A program made the translations under genes and the position numbers. A DNA stretch of 53,571 nucleotides from Stenotrophomonas ginsengisoli (lineage in GTDB: Bacteria > Pseudomonadota > Gammaproteobacteria > Xanthomonadales > Xanthomonadaceae): the NCBI RefSeq assembly GCF_001431485.1, contig NZ_LDJM01000042.1, positions 1-53,571 on the forward strand, in the 5' to 3' direction. This document shows positions 8,134-16,139 of the stretch, one piece after another. The notes beneath the pieces were generated by a model that was given only the letters and a program-made list of their open reading frames with translations, was not told where the DNA came from and did not search any database. Position 1 is the stretch's first letter. Every line of letters starts with the position of its first letter.

Positions 8134-8752
8134 TGACCAGACCCTGGTGCGTCAGGGGATCCGATCGCTGCTGGCGCTGGATGGCGGCATCGAAGTTGTG
8201 TCCGAGGCGGCCGATGGCCGGCAGGCGGTGGAGATGATCCCGCAGCAGCGTCCTGACGTGGTCCTGATGGACATGCGCATGCCGGTGATGAGCGGCCTGG
8301 AAGCGCTGCAGACCCTGGCTGCGGCCGGGCAGCTGCCGCCGACCATCATCCTGACCACCTTCGATGACGACCAGCTGGTGCTGGCCGGCCTGAAGGCCGG
8401 GGCCAAGGGCTACCTGCTCAAGGATGTGTCGCTGGAGCAGCTGGTCGGGGCGATCCGCACCGTGGCCGATGGCGGCTCGCTGGTGCAACCGGCGGTGACC
8501 CAGCGCCTGCTCTCGGGCCTGGAGCACATGCGCAACGAGTTCGTCAGCCTGGACCGGCCGGACCCGTTGACCGACCGCGAGACCGAGATCCTGCGCCTGA
8601 TGGCCAGCGGCTTTTCCAACAAGGAGATCGCCAACTCGCTGGGCGTGGCCGAAGGCACGATCAAGAACCACGTCTCCAACATCCTGTCCAAGCTGGGCGT
8701 GCGTGACCGTACCCGCGCCGTGCTCAAGGCATTTGAACTGCAGCTGGTCTGA
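8111..8752 (+). CDS. NarL/FixJ-family response regulator
   Basis: A 213-residue response regulator. The receiver domain (1-120) has D8-D9, phospho-acceptor D54 (VLMDMRMPVMSGLEAL), the T of ILTTFDDD and the conserved Lys of GYLLKDVS. The LuxR-type helix-turn-helix covers about 148-205 (LTDRETEILRLMASGFSNKE, VAEGTIKNHVSNILSKLGV). The ATG at 8111 follows a GGAG ribosome-binding site and lies inside the kinase gene, so the two are coupled. It is the cognate partner of the preceding DesK-like kinase. Targets are unknown. The next gene encodes an SRPBCC/effector-binding-like protein behind a 229-bp gap that contains a REP-like hairpin. Confidence 0.93.
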   Translation: MIRVCLVDDQTLVRQGIRSLLALDGGIEVVSEAADGRQAVEMIPQQRPDVVLMDMRMPVMSGLEALQTLAAAGQLPPTIILTTFDDDQLVLAGLKAGAKGYLLKDVSLEQLVGAIRTVADGGSLVQPAVTQRLLSGLEHMRNEFVSLDRPDPLTDRETEILRLMASGFSNKEIANSLGVAEGTIKNHVSNILSKLGVRDRTRAVLKAFELQLV

Positions 8753-8824
8753 GCAGGCCTTCTGGTGTGGGCCCGGGCTGGGCAGGGCCGGGCCGGCCCG
8801 GTAGCATTGTTTTGCCGGGGTTAA

Positions 8825-8854
8825 GGCGAGTGAAGGTTTCACATCGCCGGCTAC
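8825..8854 (-). repeat. GTAG-type REP/SMAG-like palindromic element
   Basis: On the minus strand, GTAG (8854-8851) and CC are followed by a hairpin: GGCGA-bulge-GTGAA, loop ACC, TTCAC-TCGCC, ten pairs with one bulged base (8848-8825). A GTAG tetranucleotide at the foot of a short stem-loop is the hallmark of the SMAG/GTAG REP repeats known in Stenotrophomonas and other gammaproteobacteria. About 30 bp to the right (8884-8893) is TGGGGTCAGA, which resembles sequence found near REP-associated transposase elements. It sits between the response regulator and the SRPBCC gene. Copy number elsewhere is unknown. Confidence 0.5.
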
Positions 8855-8981
8855 CCCATGACTTTGGAAACCCTCAGTGGAACTGGGGTCAGAATGTAAT
8901 AAACAAGCGACGCGAAGCCTGCTAGGATGCGAGCTTCGCTTCAATTAACCCGGCCGTGGCATCGGCCTCGGAGACTCTTGC

Positions 8982-10052
8982 ATGACCCGTATTATCGAGT
9001 TCCTGATCGCCTTGGGGATCGTGGCAATCCTGTTCGTCATCATCGGCGTCTGCCTGCCGGGTGAGCGTCACATCAGCGAAAGCATCGAAACCAATCGCAA
9101 GATGACCATCGTCAATGACACGGTCAACAGCCTGCGTCGTTTCAAGGACTGGAACCCGCTGATCCTGCGTGATCCGGCCATGAAGCTGTCCTACAGCGGC
9201 CCGGTCTCCGGCGTGGGTGCCACCATGGAGTACGACTCGGCTGAAGTCGGCCAGGGTAGCTGGAAGATCACCGAGAGCCAGGAAAACGAGCGCGTTGTCT
9301 ATGCGCTGGACAACAACCAGCGCGGCTCTGACAAGACCGTGACCTTCCTGCTCGAGCCGACCGGCAAGGACAACCGCAACGTCAAGATCACCCAGGAATA
9401 CTCGGTGAAGTACGGCATGGACCTGTTCGGCCGTTACGCCGGCCTGTACGTCAGCCGTCACGTTGGCGATGACATCAAGATGGGCCTGGGCCGTCTGCAG
9501 ACCATGCTGGCCGGTGTGCCGAACATCGACTACCGCGATGCGTCCACCACCATGGCCGATCTGGGCATTGTCGACCTGGCTGCCGAAAACCTGCTGGTGG
9601 TCAACGCCGGCAACATCGAGCGCGGCAACGAGACCATCCGCCAGTCCATCAAGGACAACCAGGAGTGGATCAAGCGCGTGATGGACAACAACGGTCTGGA
9701 AGCTGCCGGCCCGATGCGCATCATCACCACCGACTTCGGTGCCGAGAAGTACGCCTTCGACGTGGCCCAGCCGGTCCGCAAGAAGGGTGCCGCCGAGGCT
9801 TCGGCCGAAGAGCTGAGCGTGAAGGTTGATGGCACCCCGGTGACCTACAGCCACGTGCCGGCCCGCAAGTCCGCCCATGCAACCTACGTTGGCCACATGG
9901 CCGGCCTGGACGTGGCACGCAACGCCCTGCGTTCGTGGGCCACCACCAATGGTTACGAGCTGATCGAGCGTCCGTACGAATCCTGGAACGATGGCCTGGA
10001 CAAGTCCTTCACCCAGGACGGTACCTACGACATCTACTGGGCCATCAAGTAA
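8982..10052 (+). CDS. Membrane-anchored SRPBCC / GyrI-like effector-binding protein
   Basis: A protein of 356 residues with one N-terminal membrane anchor (about 5-25, FLIALGIVAILFVIIGVCLP) and a periplasmic body. Residues about 40-185 look like an SRPBCC (START/polyketide cyclase-like) domain: NDTVNSLRRFKDWNPLILRD, VGATMEYDS, RVVYALDNNQRGSDKTVTF. Residues about 200-356 resemble a GyrI/AraC effector-binding fold (FAVAQPV-like AFDVAQPVRKK, HVPARKSAHATYVG, YDIYWAIK). Such fusions bind small hydrophobic ligands in known relatives; no ligand can be assigned here. The ATG follows GGAGACTCTTGC. A strong terminator follows. Base use is like that of highly expressed genes, with fewer rare codons than the neighbours. 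Confidence 0.8.
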   Translation: MTRIIEFLIALGIVAILFVIIGVCLPGERHISESIETNRKMTIVNDTVNSLRRFKDWNPLILRDPAMKLSYSGPVSGVGATMEYDSAEVGQGSWKITESQENERVVYALDNNQRGSDKTVTFLLEPTGKDNRNVKITQEYSVKYGMDLFGRYAGLYVSRHVGDDIKMGLGRLQTMLAGVPNIDYRDASTTMADLGIVDLAAENLLVVNAGNIERGNETIRQSIKDNQEWIKRVMDNNGLEAAGPMRIITTDFGAEKYAFDVAQPVRKKGAAEASAEELSVKVDGTPVTYSHVPARKSAHATYVGHMAGLDVARNALRSWATTNGYELIERPYESWNDGLDKSFTQDGTYDIYWAIK

Positions 10053-10079
10053 GCGCACCGCGCTCACTGGATGTTGCTG

Positions 10080-10110
10080 AAAACGCGCCGCGCAAGCGGC
10101 GCGTTTTTTA
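10080..10110 (+). terminator. Rho-independent terminator after the SRPBCC gene
   Basis: An 11-12 bp perfect stem (AACGCGCCGC / GCGGCGCGTT) around a GCAA tetraloop, followed by a run of six T. It starts 28 bp after the stop codon. Confidence 0.9.
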
Positions 10111-10162
10111 TTGCCTGCCTGTTTTGCCACAATCGCTGCGGACTTTGGTTTGCAGGTGGGTG

Positions 10163-10525
10163 ATGAAGGACTTTGCTGTACGTGCGCAGGGCAGTGCCGG
10201 TGCCTTGCTGGCCATGCTGGCCATCGGTTTTTCGGCCTGGGCCTCACACGGTCTGGGGCCCGGGCGGGAGCAGCACAACGTGCTGATGGCCTGCCTGTAT
10301 GCATTCGGCCACGGCGCGGTGCTGGTGGCGCTGGCCCCACGGGTGCTGTCCGGCCTGGCGCGTACGGCCTTGTGGGTATTGCTGCTGGGCGTGGGGCTGT
10401 TTTCCGGCAGCCTGCTGGCGGCGGTGCTGCTGGATTGGTCGACGCGGGCAGCGCCGCTGGGCGGCATGCTGTTGATGCTGGGCTGGCTGCTGCTGTCGCT
10501 TTCCCACTGGCAGCGCCAGCGCTGA
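10163..10525 (+). CDS. DUF423 family small membrane protein
   Basis: A 120-residue inner-membrane protein with four predicted helices. The N-terminal segment GSAGALLAMLAIGFSAWASH followed by GLG matches the DUF423/YgdD pattern, in which a Gly-Ala-rich first helix ends in an A-x-HGL motif. Further helices are NVLMACLYAFGHGAVLVAL, LWVLLLGVGLFSGSLLAAVL and GGMLLMLGWLLLSLSHW. The start at 10163 has AGGTGGG just upstream, and the frame open further upstream is not used. The gene stands alone between a terminator and a convergent peptidase gene. The family function is not established. Confidence 0.8.
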   Translation: MKDFAVRAQGSAGALLAMLAIGFSAWASHGLGPGREQHNVLMACLYAFGHGAVLVALAPRVLSGLARTALWVLLLGVGLFSGSLLAAVLLDWSTRAAPLGGMLLMLGWLLLSLSHWQRQR

Positions 10526-10561
10526 GCCGGCAGCAACCGGATCAGCGCCGGGAAGGTGGGT

Positions 10562-11371
10562 TCAGACCGTGGCGCTGGGCTGGTGGCACCAGTGCCAGGG
10601 TTCGTAGACGATGCCGTGGGGGTTGTCGCGCGGATAGCTCAGGCCAAAGCCGTAGCGGCCGGCATGGGCCGTCAGCCAGGCAAAGGCCGGGGTGGCCTCG
10701 AAGCTTTCCTCTGCGGCCGGTTCGCCCGGGGTGCCGATGTCCAGGGCGCGGCCACTGTGGTGTTCGGAAAAGCCGGGGGCGGCATTGACGGTGAGGATCT
10801 GTTCAACGCTCAGGCCGCGGGCCTGCTTGCGGGCGAAGATGCCGGCCTGGTAGGCGTGGGAGCGGTAGCCGGAGATTGCTTCCAGGCTGACACCATCGTT
10901 GGCAGCAGCCCGGCGCATCTGCTGCCAGCTCTGGCCGGCGCGGCGGGTCAGCCAGAGCGGCCGCTGCCAGCGGTCGCGGCCGGCCAGTTCCAGCCAGGCC
11001 GGTTCGGCGCACAGGGCCAGGCCGCTGTCCCGGGCGTACTGCTGCGGGTCCAGTGCCAGCTGCTGCAGCAATGCCAGCAGGCCATCCAGCGGCAGCAGGG
11101 TGCTGGCCGTGGGCAGCTGGCCACGCAGGCCGATGCCGTCCAGCACCCGCAATGCGGCCACCAGGCCGGGTTCGTCGGGCAGGCGGCTGACCAGCGGCAT
11201 CAGGCCGTCGGGCAGGCGGGCGGCCAGGTACTGGCCGTCACTCTTGCGCCGCAGCAGCCAGTCGGCCCGGGCCAGGGTGCGGGCATCACGGTTGCTGCGG
11301 GCACGCAGCACGCTGGCCGGCAGGATTTCGATCTGGGGGCTGTTGTACAGCCGCAAGGGGGCGTTGCGCAT
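10562..11371 (-). CDS. M15-family (VanY-like) D,D-carboxypeptidase-type protein
   Basis: A 269-residue zinc peptidase homologue that would trim the D-Ala-D-Ala end of peptidoglycan stems. The C-terminal half carries the VanY/M15 motifs: SGYRSHAYQAGIFARK, GFSEHHSGRALDIG (His and Asp zinc ligands in the S-x-H-x6-D pattern) and GIVYEPWHWCHQ (catalytic Glu and last His ligand). Residues 1-120 hold no motif I know. There is no obvious N-terminal signal peptide with this start, which is odd for an envelope enzyme; export by another route or an upstream start are possible. It is the last gene of the reverse-strand cluster headed by the SPFH gene, 9 bp after the PH-like gene. Confidence 0.85.
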   Translation of the reverse strand: MRNAPLRLYNSPQIEILPASVLRARSNRDARTLARADWLLRRKSDGQYLAARLPDGLMPLVSRLPDEPGLVAALRVLDGIGLRGQLPTASTLLPLDGLLALLQQLALDPQQYARDSGLALCAEPAWLELAGRDRWQRPLWLTRRAGQSWQQMRRAAANDGVSLEAISGYRSHAYQAGIFARKQARGLSVEQILTVNAAPGFSEHHSGRALDIGTPGEPAAEESFEATPAFAWLTAHAGRYGFGLSYPRDNPHGIVYEPWHWCHQPSATV

Positions 11372-11380
11372 GCCGCCAGC

Positions 11381-11950
11381 TTAGGCCGGTGTGCGGCCGC
11401 TGGCCACCTGCTGCAAGTGATCGATCAGCTGGCGTGCATCGACCGGCTCGATCAGCAGGTCATAGCCCTCGCTGGTGGGCAGCCACAGCACCCGCTCGCC
11501 CTGGCGGATCGACACCAGGGCCTTGTTGCCATTGGCCAGACGGAACCAGCCGCTCTTGATGCCCGGCAGTGAGGTGCCATTGGTCTTCAGGCGCGGCTTG
11601 TAGTCGATATGCTCGGCCAGGTTCACCACGCGGGCCTGTTCCAGTTTCAGGCCGGACAGGGGCACACTGCGCTTGTAGAAGCTGGTGGTGATGGTCAGGC
11701 CATCGGTGCCCAGCGCCAGATGCTGGCGGCGCAGGGCCCAGTCCAGTACGCCCCACACCGGGCCCAGCAGCAGGGCAATGGCCAGCATGGCCGAGGCTGC
11801 GCCACCGAAGCGGGCGTGCTTGCCCAGGTCCGGGTCCAAGGAGGCCAGCGCCAGCGGCAGGCAGAACACCAAGACGAACAGGAGGAAGCGGGACTTGCGG
11901 CCCGGGCCCTTGAGGCGGGCGGCGTCGGGCAGGCGGGTCAGCGGGTTCAT
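11381..11950 (-). CDS. Two-helix membrane protein with bacterial PH-like domain
   Basis: A protein of 189 residues. Two hydrophobic helices (about 21-40 and 52-72) lie near the N-terminus. Behind them is a beta-rich cytoplasmic part (LALGTDGLTITTSFYKRSVP, LSGLKLEQARVVNL, GWFRLANGNKALVSI) of the kind seen in bacterial pleckstrin-homology (bPH/YdbT-like) domains. No catalytic residues are evident. Its start overlaps the stop of the upstream hydrolase by 4 bp, so the two are coupled. The family assignment rests on the helix-pair-plus-beta layout and is moderate; the function is unknown. Confidence 0.65.
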   Translation of the reverse strand: MNPLTRLPDAARLKGPGRKSRFLLFVLVFCLPLALASLDPDLGKHARFGGAASAMLAIALLLGPVWGVLDWALRRQHLALGTDGLTITTSFYKRSVPLSGLKLEQARVVNLAEHIDYKPRLKTNGTSLPGIKSGWFRLANGNKALVSIRQGERVLWLPTSEGYDLLIEPVDARQLIDHLQQVASGRTPA

Positions 11951-13233
11951 TGGGCGTGGATCCAGTGGGCAATGTCGTTGATCAACCCGGCATCCACCTT
12001 GCCCGGTTGCTGGTACTCGGCCAGGGTGCCGGGGCCGTTGCCAGCGATGCCCAGGTGGTTGAGGGTGGGGTAATGGTGGAAGCTGAAGCGCTCGCCCTGC
12101 AGGCCGGCCTGGAGCCGGTTCCAGTCGGCATCGACCACCTGGAAGTCACGCCCGCCCTGCAGCAGCAGGGTGGGCAGGCCGGCGTCACGGGTCTGGCCGA
12201 TCACATCCACCGCTTCCAGTTCCTGCCAGTACGCGCCGGTGAGACCGGGCAGCTGCGGCAATTCGGCGGTTTTGTCGCTGCGCAAGGCCGCGATCTGGGC
12301 ATCGAGCTGGTCCAGATGCGCCTTGGCGGCCTCGGCCGTGATCTGCGGTGATTGCGCCAGCAGGTACACGTTCTGCTCGCGCAGCAGGTCCAGGATCGGC
12401 CGCGCAGGAGCGGCAAACAGGATCGCGCCGGCGGCCTGGCCGGCCTTGGCAATGTGGCTGGCGAGCATGCCGCCCTGGCTGTGGCCCAGCACGTAGACCT
12501 TGCCGGCGTCGATGCCGGGCTGGGCCTTGAGCAGGGCCACAGCGGCAATGGCGTCGTCGGTGGTTTCCAGGGCCAGGCTGGCGCCTTGGGCAAAGTCCTG
12601 CGGCCGGGCCTGGCTGCGCTTGTCATAGCGCAGCACCGCGATGCCCTGCGCAGCCAGACCATGGGCGATGTCGGCGAAGGGTTTGTTCGGGCCCACGCTT
12701 TCATCGCGGTCCTGCGGGCCGGAGCCGTGCACCAGCACCACGGCCGGGAACGGGCCGGGGCCCTTGGGCAGACTCAGGGTGGCGCCCAGTGGGCCGGGGC
12801 CGGCGACAACCTGCAGCGCGGTTTCAGTGAAGGGGGCATCGGCCGGCGGCGCTGCCGCGGCGCTGGCTACCGGGGCCAGATGGAAACCGCTGATGTGCCC
12901 GGCCTTGTCTACTGCCGTGGTGGCGCGGACCGTGCCGTGCTGGAAATGCAGCAGGTGGGTACTTACGTCATTGCCCTCGACCTGACGGGTCTGGTCGGGC
13001 TCGATGCGTTGCAGTGCGCCCAGCGATTGGGCCAGTTGCTGCCAGAGCTGGGTCAGGGCCGGGCTGCTCACGGCCTGGGCCATGGCCGGGTTGAAGCGGG
13101 CGTGGGCCTGTGCGAAGCGCCCTTGCTCCAGTTCGGCCAGCAGCGCGGTGGCCGGGTCGGGCGCGGTGGTATTGGCGGCCGCCAGGGCCGACAGCGGCAG
13201 TGCAGCGGCCAGCAGCAGGGTCTTCAGGCGCAT
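11947..13233 (-). CDS. Exported alpha/beta hydrolase with N-terminal DUF3887-like domain
   Basis: A 428-residue secreted hydrolase. The signal peptide MRLKTLLLAAALPLSALAAA is cleaved near residue 20. Residues about 25-120 look like the DUF3887 or NTF2-like domain often placed before such hydrolases. The alpha/beta hydrolase part shows VVLVHGSGPQDRDE (oxyanion region), nucleophile S252 in VLGHSQGGML, D363 in LLQGGRDFQVVD and H393 in PTLNHLG, a complete triad. The substrate is unknown; esterase or peptidase activity is typical. It follows the DUF4177 gene by 4 bp and overlaps the PH-like gene by 4 bp, so it belongs to the SPFH operon. Confidence 0.88.
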   Translation of the reverse strand: MRLKTLLLAAALPLSALAAANTTAPDPATALLAELEQGRFAQAHARFNPAMAQAVSSPALTQLWQQLAQSLGALQRIEPDQTRQVEGNDVSTHLLHFQHGTVRATTAVDKAGHISGFHLAPVASAAAAPPADAPFTETALQVVAGPGPLGATLSLPKGPGPFPAVVLVHGSGPQDRDESVGPNKPFADIAHGLAAQGIAVLRYDKRSQARPQDFAQGASLALETTDDAIAAVALLKAQPGIDAGKVYVLGHSQGGMLASHIAKAGQAAGAILFAAPARPILDLLREQNVYLLAQSPQITAEAAKAHLDQLDAQIAALRSDKTAELPQLPGLTGAYWQELEAVDVIGQTRDAGLPTLLLQGGRDFQVVDADWNRLQAGLQGERFSFHHYPTLNHLGIAGNGPGTLAEYQQPGKVDAGLINDIAHWIHAQ

Positions 13234-13237
13234 GGCG

Positions 13238-13417
13238 TCAGATCTCCTTCTTGAAGATCAGCAGCATGGGGGCTATTCCGCCGCCGTTGGGGGCTTGGAC
13301 CAATTCCCAGCCCTTCAGGCCTTCGCGGGTCAGGGTGTCCTGCAGCACCTTGGGGTCATAGCCGCCCCACAACTTGGGCTTGATTTCGATGGTCTGGTAC
13401 TGCCAGCGGGTGCTCAT
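13238..13417 (-). CDS. DUF4177 family small protein
   Basis: A 59-residue protein whose sequence (WQYQTIEIKPKLWGG, LTREGLKGWELVQ, PMLLIFKKEI) matches the short DUF4177 pattern of a W-x-Y start, a GWELV core and an F-K-K end. It is cytoplasmic, with no signal or helix. The start at 13417 has GGAAG upstream and overlaps the stop of the Arc-like gene by 4 bp (ATGA). The frame is open further upstream, but that part is an out-of-frame shadow of the two genes above it. The role of DUF4177 is not known to me. Confidence 0.85.
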   Translation of the reverse strand: MSTRWQYQTIEIKPKLWGGYDPKVLQDTLTREGLKGWELVQAPNGGGIAPMLLIFKKEI

Positions 13418-13593
13418 GGTTCTTCCTTCGGGTCGGGGCGAGGGGCGGGCAGGCGTCCGGCCTTGCGCAGGGCGTCGCGCAGCACGTATTCGATCTGCGC
13501 ATTGAGGCTGCGCAGTTCGTCGTCGGCCCAGCGCTGCGCCGCTGCCAGGACATCGGCATTGATGCGCAGCGGATAGGCCTTCTTTTCGCTCAC
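13414..13593 (-). CDS. Arc-like ribbon-helix-helix DNA-binding protein
   Basis: A 59-residue protein with a ribbon-helix-helix fold. KKAYPLRI would form the DNA-contacting beta strand, [13 protein letters not shown] helix A, and [20 protein letters not shown] helix B. The helix B segment is close to the corresponding part of phage P22 Arc (RSVNSEI). The GTG start at 13593 has AGGA upstream and overlaps the stop of the preceding membrane-protein gene (GTGA); its own stop overlaps the next start (ATGA). It is the only DNA-binding protein in the operon, so it may control the tandem palindromes upstream of the SPFH gene. That link is inference. Confidence 0.88.
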   Translation of the reverse strand: MSEKKAYPLRINADVLAAAQRWADDELRSLNAQIEYVLRDALRKAGRLPAPRPDPKEEP

Positions 13594-13871
13594 TTGCGCA
13601 TCCTGTGGGCGCGATGCAGGCGCAGCAGCATCGACGCGGCCAGGGCATTGACCGCGACAAACAGCACACCGACCACCGCATAGACACGGGTGCTGATGCT
13701 GCCAGCCCAGTACAGGCCGGCGGCGCCGCAGAACAGGCACAGGGCGATCAGGGCCCAGTGCACGGCCTGGTTGCGCGACAACGGCGAGCCTTCACGGCCG
13801 ACCCAGAAGGCGATGCCCAGGGCCGGGAAGGCGGTCAGGGCGAGGATGAAGGGGGCAACAAGTTCATTCAT
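13590..13871 (-). CDS. Small three-helix membrane protein
   Basis: A 93-residue protein with three hydrophobic segments: [40 protein letters not shown] and [20 protein letters not shown]. It ends in a short basic tail ([10 protein letters not shown]). No family is recognised. The ATG at 13871 is preferred, 11 bp after the SPFH stop. A TTG at 13886 that overlaps the SPFH stop (TTGA) is an alternative giving five more residues. It lies between the SPFH and Arc-like genes, so it may be a membrane partner of the SPFH protein. Confidence 0.75.
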   Translation of the reverse strand: MNELVAPFILALTAFPALGIAFWVGREGSPLSRNQAVHWALIALCLFCGAAGLYWAGSISTRVYAVVGVLFVAVNALAASMLLRLHRAHRMRK

Positions 13872-13882
13872 GGCAACAATCT

Positions 13883-14755
13883 TCAATACAGGGAGCCGGC
13901 ATTGACCACCGGCTGGGTGCCACGGTCAGAGCACAGCACGGTCAACAGGTTGGACACCATCTGCGCCTTGCGCTCTTCGTCCAGCTGCACGGTGCCGCCC
14001 TTTTCCAGTTCGGCCAGGGCCATCTCGACCATGCCCACCGCGCCGGCGACGATACGCTGGCGGGCAGCGATCACCGCATTGGCCTGCTGGCGCTGGAGCA
14101 TGGCCTGGGCGATTTCCGGGGCATAGGCCAGGTGGCTGATGCGCGCATCGAGCACCAGCACGCCGGCATCGGCCAGGCGCTCGGCCAGCTCGTCCTTCAG
14201 GTGCTGGGAAATTTCCGCCGCATGGCTGCGCAGGGCCAGCTGGCCGTCCTCGTGCTGGTCATACGGATAGCTGGTGGCCATCGCGCGCAGCGCCGATTCG
14301 CTCTGGATGTGGACGAAGGATTCGTAGTCATCCACGTTGTAGACCGCCTCGGAGGCGTCGTTGACCTGCCACACGATCACCGCGGCAATCTCGATCGGGC
14401 TGCCGTCCAGCTCGTTGACCTTGAGCTTGCCCGATTCGAAGTTGCGCACCCGCAAGGACACCTTGCGCTTGCTGAAGAACGGGTTGTTCCAGCGCAGGCC
14501 GTTGTCCTTGACCGTGCCGACGTACTTGCCGAACAGCTCCAGCACTGCGGCCTGGTTGGGCTGGACCATGTAGAAGCCGCAGCAGGCAAACAGGGACAGC
14601 ACAATGACCATCAGCCCAGCGGCCAGCAGGGCCAGGCGGGCCAGCCCCGGGGTGGTGGCACCGAGCAGCAGGATGCCGATGCCCGCCACGATGGCCACGA
14701 TTACGGCCAGTACCAGCGGGATGCCGGGCAGGGAGGAGCGCTGGATCTCTTTCAT
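13883..14755 (-). CDS. SPFH/Band-7 domain membrane protein
   Basis: A 290-residue stomatin/prohibitin-like protein. Two N-terminal hydrophobic segments (about 12-32 and 40-62) are followed by the SPFH domain (about 64-250): [74 protein letters not shown] and [20 protein letters not shown]. Proteins of this family oligomerise in the membrane and organise microdomains or regulate proteases. There is no NfeD partner here, unlike many bacterial stomatin pairs. The ATG at 14755 follows AGAGGACAGACC. The frame open upstream includes promoter DNA and is rejected. It is first in a seven-gene reverse-strand cluster and divergent from purT, with the tandem TGATATCA site between. Confidence 0.92.
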   Translation of the reverse strand: MKEIQRSSLPGIPLVLAVIVAIVAGIGILLLGATTPGLARLALLAAGLMVIVLSLFACCGFYMVQPNQAAVLELFGKYVGTVKDNGLRWNNPFFSKRKVSLRVRNFESGKLKVNELDGSPIEIAAVIVWQVNDASEAVYNVDDYESFVHIQSESALRAMATSYPYDQHEDGQLALRSHAAEISQHLKDELAERLADAGVLVLDARISHLAYAPEIAQAMLQRQQANAVIAARQRIVAGAVGMVEMALAELEKGGTVQLDEERKAQMVSNLLTVLCSDRGTQPVVNAGSLY

Positions 14756-14770
14756 GGTCTGTCCTCTGGT

Positions 14771-14789
14771 TGATATCAATTTGATATCA
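14771..14789. promoter_or_regulatory. Tandem TGATATCA palindromes, candidate operator of the SPFH operon
   Basis: Two copies of the perfect 8-bp palindrome TGATATCA (14771-14778 and 14782-14789) have centres 11 bp apart, one helical turn. The first extends to the 10-bp palindrome TTGATATCAA. They lie 16 bp upstream of the SPFH start codon and 76 bp from purT. Ribbon-helix-helix repressors typically bind paired half-sites spaced about one turn, and the operon encodes an Arc-like protein. Binding is inferred. Confidence 0.65.
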
Positions 14790-14864
14790 GTATTGGGTGG
14801 CGGTGGGCAAAATGCAAGCTGAACGGATAAAATGCGCGTCCTTTGTAGACAGTCGGATGTACAG

Positions 14865-16061
14865 ATGAGCGTGCTGGGGACCCCATTGACCGCATCGGCA
14901 ACCCGCGTGTTGCTGCTCGGCGCTGGTGAGCTGGGCAAGGAAGTGGCCATCGAACTGCAGCGCCTGGGCGTGGAGGTGATTGCCGCTGACCGCTACGCCA
15001 ATGCTCCGGCCATGCAGGTGGCCCACCGCAGCCATGTGCTGGACATGCTCGACGGTGCCGCCCTGGCGGCCTTGATTGCCGCCGAGCAGCCGCACCTGGT
15101 GGTGCCGGAGATCGAGGCCATCGCCACTGCCACCCTGGTCGAGCTGGAAGCGGCAGGGCAGCGTGTAGTGCCCACGGCGCGCGCCGCGCAGCTGACCATG
15201 GACCGCGAAGGCATCCGCCGCCTGGCCGCCGAGACCCTGGGCCTGCCGACCTCGCCCTACCGTTTTGTCGATGACCTGGCCCAGTACCAGCAGGCGGTGG
15301 CCGACATCGGCCTGCCGTGCGTGGTCAAGCCGGTGATGTCCTCCTCGGGCAAGGGCCAGAGCACACTGCGCCAGGCAGCTGACATCGACCCGGCCTGGAC
15401 CTATGCACAGACCGGTGGCCGCGCCGGTGCGGGGCGCTGCATCGTCGAGGGTTTCATCGACTTCGATTACGAAATAACCCTGCTCACCGTGCGCCATGCC
15501 AGCGGCACCACCTTCTGCGCGCCGATCGGGCACTGGCAGAAGGATGGCGACTACCGCGAGAGCTGGCAGCCGCAGGCCATGTCGGCGCTGGCCCTGCAGC
15601 GGGCGCAGCAGGTTGCCGGCGCCATCACCGACGAGCTCGGCGGCTGGGGGGTGTTCGGGGTGGAGCTGTTCGTCAAGGGCGATGAGGTGTGGTTCAGCGA
15701 GGTCAGCCCGCGTCCGCACGACACCGGCCTGGTCACCCTGGGCTCGCAGGACCTGAGCCAATTCGCCCTGCATGCGCGGGCCATTCTCGGCCTGCCGGTG
15801 CCGATGATCCGCCAGTTCGGCCCGACCGCCTCCTGCGCGATGCTGGCCGCCGGTTTCGGCGTGCCGCGTTTTGCCAACCTCGAGGTGGCCCTGTCGCTGC
15901 CCGATACCCAGCTGCGCCTGTTCGGCAAGCCGCGGGTGGAAGGCCAGCGCCGGGTCGGCGTGGTGGTGGCCCGTGGCGAGGACATCGAGCACGCACGCAG
16001 CAGCGCACGTGCAGCGGCCGAGGCGATCACCATCACCCTGGATCCGCTGCCCCTGCTGTGA
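14865..16061 (+). CDS. purT: Formate-dependent GAR transformylase PurT
   Basis: PurT (398 residues) makes formylglycinamide ribonucleotide from GAR, formate and ATP in purine synthesis, in place of the folate-dependent PurN reaction. It is an ATP-grasp enzyme. The N-terminal [20 protein letters not shown] is the pre-ATP-grasp fold. The ATP-binding loop reads [16 protein letters not shown], and [14 protein letters not shown] is the conserved catalytic and metal-binding end. Length is normal. The ATG at 14865 is placed by the family start; the SD is weak. It is divergent from the SPFH operon and followed by a hairpin terminator. No other purine gene is adjacent. Confidence 0.97.
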   Translation: MSVLGTPLTASATRVLLLGAGELGKEVAIELQRLGVEVIAADRYANAPAMQVAHRSHVLDMLDGAALAALIAAEQPHLVVPEIEAIATATLVELEAAGQRVVPTARAAQLTMDREGIRRLAAETLGLPTSPYRFVDDLAQYQQAVADIGLPCVVKPVMSSSGKGQSTLRQAADIDPAWTYAQTGGRAGAGRCIVEGFIDFDYEITLLTVRHASGTTFCAPIGHWQKDGDYRESWQPQAMSALALQRAQQVAGAITDELGGWGVFGVELFVKGDEVWFSEVSPRPHDTGLVTLGSQDLSQFALHARAILGLPVPMIRQFGPTASCAMLAAGFGVPRFANLEVALSLPDTQLRLFGKPRVEGQRRVGVVVARGEDIEHARSSARAAAEAITITLDPLPLL

Positions 16062-16088
16062 GCGGTGGCTGCTGGGTGGACTGAAACA

Positions 16089-16114
16089 ACAACGGCCCCT
16101 TGCGGGGCCGTTGT
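16089..16114. terminator. Hairpin between convergent purT and phosphohydrolase-like gene
   Basis: An 11-bp perfect stem (ACAACGGCCCC / GGGGCCGTTGT) with a 4-nt loop. There is no T-run, so it is a weak intrinsic terminator; it lies between two convergent genes and could serve both. Confidence 0.65.
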
Positions 16115-16139
16115 CATGTGCCAAGCCGGTAGCCGGTGC

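Noticed and set aside
8800..8895. A known riboswitch (c-di-GMP, fluoride, SAH) before the SRPBCC gene.
   Set aside because: Conserved core bases of these classes are missing; the GTAG hairpin fits a REP-like repeat better.
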